DNA from: CAYWPG01 sp964460035
GTDB lineage: Bacteria; Pseudomonadota; Gammaproteobacteria; Nitrococcales; AK92
Direction: 5' to 3'
DNA: 64,000 bases
Assembly: GCA_964460035.1 (NCBI GenBank)
Contig: CAYWPG010000006.1
Span: forward strand, 61,401-125,400
Shown here: piece after piece, positions 40,547 through 48,928 of the stretch
Layout of the letters: each line of letters starts with the position of its first letter
Numbering within the stretch: position 1 is the first letter of the stretch
Notes under the pieces: generated by a model
Told to the model about the DNA's origin: nothing
The model's input: the letters and a program-made list of their open reading frames with translations, nothing else
Databases searched by the model: none
Made by a program: the position numbers and the translations under genes

Positions 40547-41395
40547 GTGGCGGTTTATGCCGTAGGTGACATACAGGGGTGTTTAGAACAGCTCGAGCGC
40601 CTGCTCGAGCGGCTTAACTTCGATCCTACAGTCGATAAGCTGTGGCTGACGGGCGACCTGGTCAACCGCGGGCCGAATTCCCTGGGAGTGCTGCGCCTGA
40701 TCAAATCTCTGGGTGACCGGGCGGTAACCGTGCTCGGCAACCACGACCTTCACCTGCTCGCCGTATGGACCGGCCACGGGCGCCTAAAGAAGAACGACAG
40801 TCTCGCTCAAGTACTGGACGCGCCTGATAGCGGGGAGCTGCTCGACTGGCTCAGGCACCGGCCTCTGCTCCACAACGAGCCCGAGCTGAACACCGTGATG
40901 GTTCACGCCGGCCTGTTTCCGTTCTGGTCGTTCGAGCAAGCTCAGGCCTATGCCGCCGAAGCCGAACAGATGTTGCGCAGCAACGACTGGGTAGAGCTGA
41001 TGCGGCACCTCTACGGCGACGAGCCCGCACAGTGGAACGATACGCTGAGCGGTTGGGAACGGCTGCGCTTCATCGTCAACGCCTTCACGCGCATGCGCTA
41101 CTGCGCCCCCACTGGCGAGCTGCGGCTGCAGTTCAAGGGCGCGCCCCAAGACGCCCCCTCGGGCAATATCCCCTGGTTCCGCGTTCCAGGCCGCTTTCAC
41201 CCGCAAGGGTTACGGGTAATCTTTGGCCATTGGTCCACCCTCGGCTTTGTATGCGAGAACGGCGTGGTCGCATTGGATACCGGTTGTCTTTGGGGTGGCC
41301 AGCTTACCGCCGTGCGGCTCGACGGGGAGCTGGTACGCACCAGCATCGAGTGCCCCATTTCCATGGCGATAGGCAGCGATACGCATAACTACTAG
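40547..41395 (+). CDS. apaH: Bis(5'-nucleosyl)-tetraphosphatase, symmetrical
   Basis: Splits Ap4A to two ADP and can remove Np4 caps from RNA. The 282-aa metallophosphatase shows the motifs GDIQGCLEQL (7-16), GDLVNRGPNSLG and GNHDLHLL. A GTG start follows AGAGGA. The 191-base gap after apaG shows no further gene. Confidence 0.95.
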   Translation: MAVYAVGDIQGCLEQLERLLERLNFDPTVDKLWLTGDLVNRGPNSLGVLRLIKSLGDRAVTVLGNHDLHLLAVWTGHGRLKKNDSLAQVLDAPDSGELLDWLRHRPLLHNEPELNTVMVHAGLFPFWSFEQAQAYAAEAEQMLRSNDWVELMRHLYGDEPAQWNDTLSGWERLRFIVNAFTRMRYCAPTGELRLQFKGAPQDAPSGNIPWFRVPGRFHPQGLRVIFGHWSTLGFVCENGVVALDTGCLWGGQLTAVRLDGELVRTSIECPISMAIGSDTHNY

Positions 41396-41475
41396 GGTCG
41401 CCACTCGTTCTCGGCAGACGTAGCCTACCGCCAACTCCCCCCATGAGCGAGGAGAGTCAGCGGTAGGGCGAAGCG

Positions 41476-42261
41476 TCAGCGCCGGCCCAGGGGTGCCGTA
41501 TGCAAGTGCGCCCCGCCATCCAGCAGCAAGGTCTCGCCGGTGACTATGGAGCCGCCCACGACGAACATGAGAATACCGTCCGCCACGCTCTCCGGCGTCG
41601 CGACCGTCTTTAACGGAGCCATCGCGCTCATTTGCTCCATCCGGGCGTTGTAGAGCTCCTCGCCCAAGCCCTTCTTCAACCACTCGCCGGCGATGAAGCC
41701 CGGGCACACCGCATTGACGCGAATTTCCGGTCCCAACACCCGGGCCAGCGATAGCGTCATGGTAATCAGCGCACCCTTTGAAGCCGCGTACGGGATGGAG
41801 CTACCGACACCCGTCACACCGGCAATGGAGGCCACGTTAACGATAGACCCCGCTCCGGTCTTGCGCATGTGCGGAACGGCCGCCCGGGTCATCTGGTAGG
41901 CGCCGACCAGATTCACCGAGTAAATGTCCAGGAAATCGTCCTTATCGACTCCGTCCAGATTCCGGTGATCGCAGAACTTGGTGGTACCGGCGTTGTTGAT
42001 CAGCACATCCAGCCGCCCCCACTTGTCCACTGCGGCGGCTACCAACCTCCGGCAATCGGCATCTTCGGCCACGTTGGCCTGCACCACCAGTGCTTCCACG
42101 CCATGGGCACGACAGCGCTCGGCAACCTCGTGCGCCGCTCCCTCACTGCGGGAGTAGTTGATCACCACATTGCAGCCCAGCTCTGCGAGTTTGACCGCGC
42201 AGGCCGCACCAACGCCGGAAGAGGAGCCGGTCACGATCGCAACGCCACCACGGATATTCAT
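41476..42261 (-). CDS. Short-chain dehydrogenase/reductase, FabG-like
   Basis: A 261-aa classical SDR: NAD(P)-binding TGSSSGVG near 13-20, NNAG near 89-92, and the catalytic Ser with Y-x3-K (YAASK near 157-161). The C terminus GGSIVTGETLLLDGGAHL is typical for beta-hydroxyacyl or secondary-alcohol oxidoreductases. ATG at 42261 is supported by GAGGTG 6 bases upstream (a GTG at 42270 falls within that signal). Nearby MaoC and hydrolase genes suggest an acyl-CoA or polyhydroxyalkanoate-like context, but the substrate is unknown. Confidence 0.88.
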   Translation of the reverse strand: MNIRGGVAIVTGSSSGVGAACAVKLAELGCNVVINYSRSEGAAHEVAERCRAHGVEALVVQANVAEDADCRRLVAAAVDKWGRLDVLINNAGTTKFCDHRNLDGVDKDDFLDIYSVNLVGAYQMTRAAVPHMRKTGAGSIVNVASIAGVTGVGSSIPYAASKGALITMTLSLARVLGPEIRVNAVCPGFIAGEWLKKGLGEELYNARMEQMSAMAPLKTVATPESVADGILMFVVGGSIVTGETLLLDGGAHLHTAPLGRR

Positions 42262-42330
42262 GAAACTCACCTCATTAGTTCTTCTCCGCGGTCACCAGCG
42301 TAACCGCCGTTGCACGGAAAAACCACGGGT

Positions 42331-42360
42331 GAAAAAGAAACTGCCGGCAGTCGCCGGCAG
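42331..42360 (-). terminator. Rho-independent terminator after the 60-residue gene
   Basis: CTGCCGGC (42341-42348) pairs with GCCGGCAG (42353-42360) around a 4-base loop, and the minus strand continues TTTCTTTTTC. It lies 76 bases downstream of the small minus-strand gene ending at 42436 and upstream of the SDR, so the two are separate transcription units. Confidence 0.8.
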
Positions 42361-42435
42361 AATCAGGAGGGAGCAGAGACGTGGAGGAGAGTCCCGAGCG
42401 GAGCGGGCCACATTGCGGCCCGGCTCCATGGCATC

Positions 42436-42618
42436 TTAAGCGCGTTTGGCCGCACGCAGCCGAGCGATCGCACGCCCCATGCGCGAAGCGGCTCCATGGC
42501 GGCGCTGACGGGTCGAGGCCTCGGCTTCGAAGCTGCTATACGGCGGCACAGCGATGTGCATCGCCGGTACCCACGACTTATTTCTTGCGACTTGCGACAC
42601 TTCGTAGTGATTGAACAT
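42436..42618 (-). CDS. Small 60-residue protein of unknown function
   Basis: Starts MFNHYEVSQVARNKSWVPAM and ends in an Arg-rich tail (RLRAAKRA). A strong GAGGAAGG Shine-Dalgarno lies 5-6 bases before the ATG, and a rho-independent terminator follows, so an expressed gene is likely. No membrane segment or known motif is visible; the net charge is strongly basic, which would allow nucleic-acid or membrane-surface binding. It lies between the SDR and MaoC genes. Confidence 0.55.
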   Translation of the reverse strand: MFNHYEVSQVARNKSWVPAMHIAVPPYSSFEAEASTRQRRHGAASRMGRAIARLRAAKRA

Positions 42619-42867
42619 TTTTGCCTTCCTCGCGACCCTATTGCACCGCACAAAGCCCTTGAACTTATTCTAAGTATTAGATGTTGCGCCGCAACATACA
42701 TTTTCTAGCAGAAACGCCAAGATTTTCTTTCTCTTAATTTGTCGTCGCCCTGCCGTCGCGGTAGCGGGCAAATGCGGTTGCACCAATACCCCTCCCTGGG
42801 CTACAAGTAACGACGCCCGCAGAACCTCTTTCCTGCGACGCTATAACGAAAACCAGGGGGAACCTGC

Positions 42868-43329
42868 ATGGACTATGCAAAGAAGGCTCTTGAAGACTTG
42901 AAAAAGCTGGTCGGCACCGAGACGGGCGTGAGCGACTGGATGGAAGTCTCGCAAGAGCGCATCAACCAATTTGCCGACGCCACGGGCGATCACCAGTGGA
43001 TCCATGTCGATGTCGAGCGAGCCAAGCGGGAATCGCCCATGGGCGGCCCCATCGCTCACGGCTTCCTTACCCTGTCCTTACTGCCAGCCCTGCGCACCGG
43101 CGGTCCGCGCGTCGAAGGGGTAAAGGCTGGCATCAACTACGGTCTGAATAAGGTACGTTTCATCTCCCCGGTACCTGCCGGCGGCCGCGTGCGTGCTCGT
43201 ACTACCCTCAAATCGGTCGAGGAGCACAGCCCTGGGCGCATCCTTATGTGCAACGTCGCGGTAATCGAGCTCGAAGGCAGCGAAAAGCCGGCCTGCATCG
43301 CGGAGACGTTGAGCATGCTGGTGTTTTAA
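42868..43329 (+). CDS. MaoC-like (R)-specific enoyl-CoA hydratase
   Basis: A 153-aa single hot-dog-fold hydratase. The catalytic Asp and His are seen in FADATGDHQWIHVD near 36-49, followed by GGPIAHGFLTLSLLP, the standard hydratase-2 motif. It probably hydrates trans-2-enoyl-CoA to (R)-3-hydroxyacyl-CoA. The ATG follows a CAGGGGGAA Shine-Dalgarno. No clear T-tailed terminator follows. Confidence 0.9.
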   Translation: MDYAKKALEDLKKLVGTETGVSDWMEVSQERINQFADATGDHQWIHVDVERAKRESPMGGPIAHGFLTLSLLPALRTGGPRVEGVKAGINYGLNKVRFISPVPAGGRVRARTTLKSVEEHSPGRILMCNVAVIELEGSEKPACIAETLSMLVF

Positions 43330-43677
43330 GCCTCGCGACATACCTGCCCCAAGACTTGCAGTACCGGTCGGGGCAGGTCCTTGTACGTATTGTCTGCCCC
43401 CTTCCCAGCGGAGCGAAAAAGTGTCGCCGCCACACTGCCGGCCGGTCGTAACACACCCACACCAATAAGCGCTCCCTGATATTGCCCGCCCAATGGGTGG
43501 GGCACTGCCGGAACCGATCCCGCGGTACGCTCGTCCGCACCGCGACCGATCGCGCGTATTGACCCAGGTGGCGCGAAGCGCCACCCGCGTTGGCGCATGC
43601 CTGCGTTCAGCGTTCTGCGCACGCGCGGCGTCGAGGCCGGGCTCGCGAACGCCTGATAAGAACTAACCGAGGAGACT
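43330..43677. other. Intergenic region between maoC and the alpha/beta hydrolase gene
   Basis: 348 bases with no credible gene. It holds a 9-bp inverted repeat just after maoC (43342-43350 with 43370-43378) and a perfect 8-bp hairpin with a GAA loop (43567-43585), but no T-run. A good Shine-Dalgarno (GAGGAG) at the end belongs to the hydrolase gene. Confidence 0.5.
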
Positions 43678-44556
43678 ATGAAACCGAGTCGTTCTGAGTT
43701 TCTAGAGATTCGTGGGACCCGCTACCACATCCGCCGCTGGGGCGATCCTGACGCGCCGCTGCTGGTGATGTGCCATGGCTGGCTGGATATATCCGCTACC
43801 TTCCAGTTCCTGGTGGATTCTCTGCAGCGGGAGTGGTCCATCGCCGCACTGGACTGGCGCGGGTACGGACTGTCCGAGTGGCGTAACGAAAGCTACTGGA
43901 TGTACGACGACATCGCGACCTTGGACGCGGTACTCGAGCATTATTCGCCCGACCGGCCGGTGCGACTGCTGGCCCACAGCTATGGCGGCGCCGCCACTTC
44001 CTTCTATGCCGGCACGCGTCCGGAACGAATTGCCGCGCACATTAACATAGAGGGGTTCGGTCCCGCCCCGGTGGGCCTGGAGGATGCGCCCAAGCGCTTC
44101 GCCACTTGGCTTGAGGCACAACGCGAGGGCTGCCGCCATAATCTCTATGCCGACCGCAATGCGCTCGCGCAGCGCCTGCAGAAGGCCAACCCCCGGCTTA
44201 GCGCCGAACGGGCCGAGTTTCTCGCGCAGCATTTCGGCCAGGAGCGGCCGGACGGGCAGCTCGAACTCGCCGCTGATCCGTGGCGCCGCGCACCGGGCCT
44301 ATGGCCGTCCTTTCCCGTCGGGGACATCTTCAAAACATTCCTGCGCCGTATCGAGGCCCCGGTGCTATGGGTGCGCGCCGATGACTCTTCTTATATGCGG
44401 CATGCCTTCGGCGACGACGAAAGCCGTTACTTCGACCGCTTCAACGCCCTGCCCAATGGGCGCGACGAGCTGATCGAAGACGCCGGCCATAACATTCAGC
44501 ACGATCAGCCGGAGCGGCTGGCCGAGATCGTCGAGGACTTTCTCAAGGACAAATAG
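43678..44556 (+). CDS. Alpha/beta hydrolase
   Basis: A 292-aa alpha/beta-hydrolase-fold protein. The oxyanion segment CHGWLDISATFQF is near 33-45. The nucleophile Ser101 sits in LLAHSYGGA; the first Gly of GxSxG is Ala, which is tolerated. The catalytic His is about 271 in EDAGHNIQHDQP. Such enzymes act as esterases, lipases or haloalkane-type hydrolases; nothing fixes the substrate. GAGGAG precedes the ATG. Confidence 0.88.
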   Translation: MKPSRSEFLEIRGTRYHIRRWGDPDAPLLVMCHGWLDISATFQFLVDSLQREWSIAALDWRGYGLSEWRNESYWMYDDIATLDAVLEHYSPDRPVRLLAHSYGGAATSFYAGTRPERIAAHINIEGFGPAPVGLEDAPKRFATWLEAQREGCRHNLYADRNALAQRLQKANPRLSAERAEFLAQHFGQERPDGQLELAADPWRRAPGLWPSFPVGDIFKTFLRRIEAPVLWVRADDSSYMRHAFGDDESRYFDRFNALPNGRDELIEDAGHNIQHDQPERLAEIVEDFLKDK

Positions 44557-44629
44557 GGCTAAGAATGCTCAAGCAGGGCACGCCCCGACGGCGGCAGGGA
44601 CCGCCGCTGCCGGAGCGGGATGCGACAGA

Positions 44630-44722
44630 GCCTGTTCTCGATCATTTCGTGTGTGGTACCGCCCTCGCCCGGCCGGCGAGCCAGTCATATCGGGCACCGA
44701 CCCGAAATGATTGAAAACAGGC
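44630..44722. repeat. MITE-like 93-bp inverted-repeat element
   Basis: Arms 44630-44649 and 44703-44722 match as inverted repeats at 18 of 20 bases (GCCTGTTCTCGATCATTTCG against GCCTGTTTTCAATCATTTCG). Between them lies a second palindrome, CTCGCC...GGCGAG (44664-44680). It separates the convergent hydrolase and TRAP operons and may work as a two-way terminator or be a small repeat element; no second copy was noticed in the window. Confidence 0.5.
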
Positions 44723-44723
44723 C

Positions 44724-44978
44724 CTAGTACAATGGCGCGCCGGTGGCGAGCAAATAGATTACTGCGGCTCCGCCCACTGGCATGCCCACGGCGCCTATCA
44801 ACAGCAGCTGCGCCACCGCCGGCGGCGTGTTTTCGGCGCCTATCGCCCTAACCTCCCGGCGCTGGCGCAGCCACAGCAGCACGCAGGCGGCCACCGACGC
44901 CGCCGCGACCGCTACCGTGAGATCCGCGAACCAGAACCAACCCACCGTCAGGACGATCGCGTTGAACAGATAAAACAC
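44724..44978 (-). CDS. Small membrane protein at the end of the TRAP operon
   Basis: 84 residues from a GTG at 44978 (Shine-Dalgarno AGGGG, 6-base spacing) to TAG at 44726-44724. It starts MFYLFNAIVLTVGWFWF and has three hydrophobic stretches (about 2-17, 20-37 and 53-79) joined by a basic loop (LRQRREVRAIG). It lies 65 bases after dctM on the same strand. No family is recognised; position suggests an accessory membrane subunit of the transporter. Confidence 0.65.
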   Translation of the reverse strand: MFYLFNAIVLTVGWFWFADLTVAVAAASVAACVLLWLRQRREVRAIGAENTPPAVAQLLLIGAVGMPVGGAAVIYLLATGAPLY

Positions 44979-45043
44979 TTGATACCCCTGTAACACTGCC
45001 GAAGGCGACCCCGGTCGCCTTCGGCAGCCCAACAACATCGTGC

Positions 45044-46393
45044 TTAGCCGGCAGCCGTGATCATTTCCGGCAGCCAGAGCACCAGCCCAGGCCAAATCAC
45101 CAGCAACGCGATCACGATCACGTCGCCGAGAATGAACCAGGACACGCCCCTGAAGATATCGCCCAGCGATACCTCGTCGCCGACTACTGCCTTGATGATA
45201 AAGCAGTTGATGCCGATGGGCGGCGACACCATGCCGATTTCCAGATACTTGATCATGATGATTCCCCACCAGATCAAGTTGTAATCCAGCCCCTCCACGA
45301 TGGGAATAACGATCGGCAGCGTCAGCAGCATGATCTCGATCGACCCCATGAAGGTGCCGAGCATGATGTACAGCACCGACAAGCTGGCGAGCACCAGCAA
45401 GGGATGCCCATCGAAGCCGCCAGCCCAAGCGGTCAGCTCGGCCGCGATACCGGTCAGCGCGGTGAAGGAGGTGACCATGTACGCGCCGATGATCGCCGCG
45501 AACAGCATCGACGTGGTTCTCACAGTCTCCCGCAGGGCCGAAGCGGTACCCTTGCGATCAAGGCGACGGGAGAACACGCAGAGGAAGAATGCTGCCGCAG
45601 CGCCGAAAGCACCGGCCTCGTTGGGGGAGAAGAACCCGGTGTACAGGCCCACCAGCACCAGCAAGATCAGCGCGAGCATGCCCCAGGTGTTCTTCAACGA
45701 AGCGACCTTCTCGCGCATGGTGGTCTTCTCGATGGGCGGCGCCAGACTGGGGTTGAGGATAGACCGCCCCATGATGATCGCCATGTAAACGACCAGCGTG
45801 AGAGTCCCCGGAATGACGCCGGCGATGAACAGCGCGGCGATGGACTGCTCGGTGAACACGGCATAGATGATCATCAGGATGCTGGGCGGGATCAGCGAGC
45901 CCAGCGTACCGGATCCCGCCACCACGCCAGTGGCCAGCGCCTTCTGATAACCGCGCTTGAGCATCTCCGGCACCGCCATGCGGCCCATAGCGGCCGCCGT
46001 AGCCAAGCTGGAGCCGCTGATCGCGGCGAACATGGCGCAGCCGCACGCCGAAGCCACCGCCAGGCCGCCCGGCACGCGGCCGAGCCAGATACGCGCCGTA
46101 CTATAGATATCGCGCGTAAAACCGCCTTCGGTTGCAAAATACCCCATCAACATGAACATGGGGATAGTGCTCAGCGTGTAGCTGGCCGCACTAGTGAAGG
46201 GCAGCTGCCCCATGAAAGTGTTGGCAGCGATCAGGCCCGCCTCCAGGTCGAAGCCACCGGCGCCCCGCGCGGCGACGACCAACACCATCCCTATATAGCC
46301 CGCCATGACCAGAGACACGGCAATAGGGATGCGCAGCATGAGCAGAACGATCATGCCGGCGGTGACTACTATGCCGACTGTAAGAGGATCCAT
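45044..46393 (-). CDS. dctM: TRAP transporter large permease DctM
   Basis: The 449-aa large membrane subunit of a tripartite ATP-independent periplasmic transporter, with about 12 membrane helices and family motifs MLRIPIAVSLVMAG, FMLMGYFATEGG, GTLGSLIPPSILMIIY and MVSPPIGINCFIIK. It uses the sodium or proton gradient to import a carboxylate delivered by DctP. It follows dctQ on the minus strand. Confidence 0.95.
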   Translation of the reverse strand: MDPLTVGIVVTAGMIVLLMLRIPIAVSLVMAGYIGMVLVVAARGAGGFDLEAGLIAANTFMGQLPFTSAASYTLSTIPMFMLMGYFATEGGFTRDIYSTARIWLGRVPGGLAVASACGCAMFAAISGSSLATAAAMGRMAVPEMLKRGYQKALATGVVAGSGTLGSLIPPSILMIIYAVFTEQSIAALFIAGVIPGTLTLVVYMAIIMGRSILNPSLAPPIEKTTMREKVASLKNTWGMLALILLVLVGLYTGFFSPNEAGAFGAAAAFFLCVFSRRLDRKGTASALRETVRTTSMLFAAIIGAYMVTSFTALTGIAAELTAWAGGFDGHPLLVLASLSVLYIMLGTFMGSIEIMLLTLPIVIPIVEGLDYNLIWWGIIMIKYLEIGMVSPPIGINCFIIKAVVGDEVSLGDIFRGVSWFILGDVIVIALLVIWPGLVLWLPEMITAAG

Positions 46394-46442
46394 GCGTTAG
46401 CCCACCTATTAAGAAGCCATTAACTATTCGTGTTCGGTTCGG

Positions 46443-47006
46443 TTAGCCTTGCTGGCCGTAGCTTTCGGTCTCGCGCAGCGCTTGTTCGAATTCGCTCTCC
46501 TTCTGCGGACGCAGTTGCGGCCACAGCAAATGGGTGAGCATGCGCAGGCACCACCAGGCAAGACCAAAGGGGATCAGCATCCGCACCGGCCACTCCTGCA
46601 GCCACAGCACGCTCGCATAAGCCACTTCCTTATAAACGAAGGACTCGTACGCGCTGAGCCAGCTCAAGTACGTCATGAGCGCGAACATAACGAAGCCGAA
46701 CAACAGGCCAACGCCAACAAGAAAGCTCACCAGCTTTTTGGGGAACAGATCGGTGAGCACGGTGACTTCGAGGTGACCGCCTATGGACTGCACCCATCCA
46801 AGCGGCAGGAACACCAGCGCCACCATGAGGAACTCGGCTAGGATCACGTCGTCCGGCACCGACCAGTTGAAGAAAGTCCGGCCGACGACGGAAACGAAGG
46901 TTATCGCGACCATCAACCCCAGCAGGCCCTGCGCTATGAGCACCAGGACTCGGTCCACGGCGTTTTGGAAGCGGTGCAACGATTGGCCTAAAGCATTCAT
47001 ATGCAA
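46443..47006 (-). CDS. dctQ: TRAP transporter small permease DctQ
   Basis: The 187-aa small permease with four membrane segments and the DctQ-type start RFQNAVDRVLVLIAQGLLGLMVAITFVSV, plus RTFFNWSVPDDVILAEFLM. It pairs with DctM. Its upstream neighbour in the operon is a decayed dctP copy rather than the intact dctP. Confidence 0.92.
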   Translation of the reverse strand: MHMNALGQSLHRFQNAVDRVLVLIAQGLLGLMVAITFVSVVGRTFFNWSVPDDVILAEFLMVALVFLPLGWVQSIGGHLEVTVLTDLFPKKLVSFLVGVGLLFGFVMFALMTYLSWLSAYESFVYKEVAYASVLWLQEWPVRMLIPFGLAWWCLRMLTHLLWPQLRPQKESEFEQALRETESYGQQG

Positions 47007-47077
47007 CTCTCTGCAGCCATTGTGTAGTAGTAATGCGGCACGCGGACGCCTCCCTCGCCCCGCACCTTGGTCTTTCC

Positions 47078-47585
47078 TTATCGTTTCCAGAGATAGCCCT
47101 TCTTCTGGAGTTTCTTTTCAACCTGCTAGATATCAGCCACGTAGGCCTCATAGGCTCTTGTGCATGGCTTGGTGTCTTGCTTGGCTACGTACTACTGTGT
47201 TCTCCTCCTTCGCCTGCCGCGAGCCATGGACCCGGGCTCGGCGCTGGTCAGCGTTGAGTGCTCGGAACTTGGCTGGATAGTGCACGCGTCGCCCTCGTAC
47301 GGGCCTGGATCCGCATCGGCAAATCACCGCCCCTCCTACGGTGTTGCGCCGCGGATCGGCATAGAGGTCCGAAACAGCGAAGTTCGCCGTATCTGTGCCC
47401 GTGTTCGAAGGCGTGCCGCTCCAGTGAATCTCGATTACCCGTTCGTTGCTCGTACGTTCTTCAACCTGCTGCAAAACCACCGCTGGCTGGGTTCACGCCC
47501 AGGGCGGTCGTAACTCTTCTGTACCGGCGATAGTCGCCGCTGCCGCAGTTGCTGCTGCGGTGCGCCGTATCGTGTTTGGTTTCAC
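47078..47585 (-). pseudogene. Decayed duplicate of dctP (TRAP solute-binding protein)
   Basis: From a GTG at 47585 (GAGGAGAG, 7-base spacing) the frame reads a signal-peptide-like MKPNTIRRTAAATAAAATIAG, then an in-frame TGA, then fragments collinear with the intact dctP. EERTSNERVIEIHWSG matches EKRTNGELKVEIHWMG, DLYADPRRNTVGGAV matches DIYTGLERGTIDGAV, and AKEENTVVR matches AEEENVAR. After a frameshift, AYEAYVADI-stop-QVEKKLQKKGYLWKR matches the dctP C terminus LYEAFMAELEKVDAERREKGYPWERE. About half of the gene is missing. It lies between dctP and dctQ. Confidence 0.8.
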
Positions 47586-47787
47586 GGCTGTTCTCTCCTC
47601 GCTTGAATCCGCCCGTCTTAAGCGCCGTTGCCGGCACCGCGGTCGGTTGGCAGCGCAATCCATGCGGCTTTTTTCTTGTGATCGAGTGGTTGGCGCTTCG
47701 CTCGGCTTGTGTCTGTAAGCTTGGGCGTATCGTTCCCGCAGCACCTGTCCGATGCCTCGTTGAAAGGACGCCCCTTGCAAAGACCGC

Positions 47788-47819
47788 CGTGCCCGAAGCG
47801 CTGTGGCGCCTCGGGCACG
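47788..47819 (-). terminator. Hairpin directly after dctP
   Basis: CGTGCCCGA (47788-47796) pairs perfectly with 47811-47819, with an inner GCGC/GCGC pairing; it begins 12 bases after the dctP stop. The minus strand continues GGCGGTCTTTGC, a weak T-tail. It may stop or partly stop transcription, or protect the dctP message so that more binding protein than permease is made. The 200 bases from here to the dctP pseudogene show no gene. Confidence 0.5.
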
Positions 47820-47830
47820 TGGTTTAAGCG

Positions 47831-48928
47831 TTACTCGCGCTCCCAGGGGTATCCCTTCTCGCGCCGCTCGGCATCGACCTTCTCCAGCTCGGCCATGAAG
47901 GCCTCGTAGAGACGGCGGGCCGTCGGGTGACGACGCTCGGTACGGGCGACGTTCTCTTCCTCGGCGGCTTGCAGGTTCTTAGCCCAGACCGCGCGCTGTT
48001 CCTCGTTGATCTCGTAGAAGGTCATCGGGTAGCGCGGATCGTTCTCCAGCTCCTGGCGCGACCTCTGCTGGTCTTCCAGCTCGCCGCGCGCCGCGATGAT
48101 CTGGAACTCGGCCATGATGCCGCGGATGGCCTCCTGCTGCTGGGCAGTCAGGCTGTTCCACACGCGGCGGTTCATCACCACGATGTTCATCTGCTGGCCC
48201 AGGTTGGGCATGGTGACGTGCTTGGCCACTTCGTTGTGGCGGTACGGCACGATCTGGTTGAGATAGGTCACCGCGCCGTCGATGGTGCCGCGCTCAAGGC
48301 CGGTGTAGATGTCCGGGAACGTGATGTTCACCGGCGTCACGCGCCAGCGCTCCAGACGCGCCGCGTTCGCGAAGCGCGAGCTCAGGCGGAAGCGATCGCC
48401 CTTGAAGTCGTCCGGCGTGAAATAGGGGCGGTTCTTGCCCATGAAGACGGCCGGCCCGATGGAGTAGTGCCCGAGGTGGACCATGTTATTGCGCTCGAGC
48501 TCTTCCTCGAGCTCCGGCACCTGCTCGTACATCCGGCTCCAGGCTTCCTGCGCGACCCACTGGTCGCCCGGGCCAAGGCCGGTGGACGAGATGTAATGCA
48601 GCGGCATCTTGGCCTGCGAGTAGGCCGGGATGACGTACGCCATGTCGGCAACGCCGGAGGACACGCCGTCCACGGCATCGCGCAGGTGCACCAGCGAGCC
48701 CATCCAGTGGATTTCCACCTTCAGTTCGCCGTTGGTGCGTTTCTCGAACTCGGCGGCCATCCAGCGTACCGCGTTGGCGACACCGGAGTTCGAAGGTGGC
48801 GACCCCGAAGCGTAGGACAGCGTCCGGGTCTGCTGTGCGTGGGCATTGGCAATGGCCCCCGCGGTCAACGCCAGCGCAGCGATCATCGTGGCTGCACCGC
48901 GCAACACCTTGTTCTTGCTATTGAACAT
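47831..48928 (-). CDS. dctP: TRAP transporter solute-binding protein DctP
   Basis: Periplasmic receptor (365 aa) with signal MFNSKNKVLRGAATMIAALALTAGA...AHAQ and the DctP-family body, including the substrate-helix motif FPDIYTGLERGTIDGAVTY, with the Arg that normally salt-bridges a substrate carboxylate lying in the preceding region (FRLSSRFANAARL). ATG at 48928 was preferred over 48934 because GAGGA then lies 6 bases upstream. The adjacent CoA-transferase and lyase genes suggest a di- or hydroxy-carboxylic acid as ligand. Confidence 0.93.
   Translation of the reverse strand: MFNSKNKVLRGAATMIAALALTAGAIANAHAQQTRTLSYASGSPPSNSGVANAVRWMAAEFEKRTNGELKVEIHWMGSLVHLRDAVDGVSSGVADMAYVIPAYSQAKMPLHYISSTGLGPGDQWVAQEAWSRMYEQVPELEEELERNNMVHLGHYSIGPAVFMGKNRPYFTPDDFKGDRFRLSSRFANAARLERWRVTPVNITFPDIYTGLERGTIDGAVTYLNQIVPYRHNEVAKHVTMPNLGQQMNIVVMNRRVWNSLTAQQQEAIRGIMAEFQIIAARGELEDQQRSRQELENDPRYPMTFYEINEEQRAVWAKNLQAAEEENVARTERRHPTARRLYEAFMAELEKVDAERREKGYPWERE

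Noticed and set aside
44979..45428. N-terminal extension of the small TRAP-linked membrane protein into dctM
   Set aside because: The extension is an out-of-frame reading of dctM; the hydrophobic protein with its own Shine-Dalgarno begins at 44978.
45404..46423. Plus-strand frame of 339 codons opposite dctM
   Set aside because: It is an antisense reading of a membrane-protein gene (His/Arg/Gly-rich) without a start signal.
47148..47480. An intact 110-residue gene between dctP and dctQ
   Set aside because: The frame is better explained as the middle part of a decayed dctP: it contains matches to the DctP sequence and is bounded by an in-frame stop and a frameshift.
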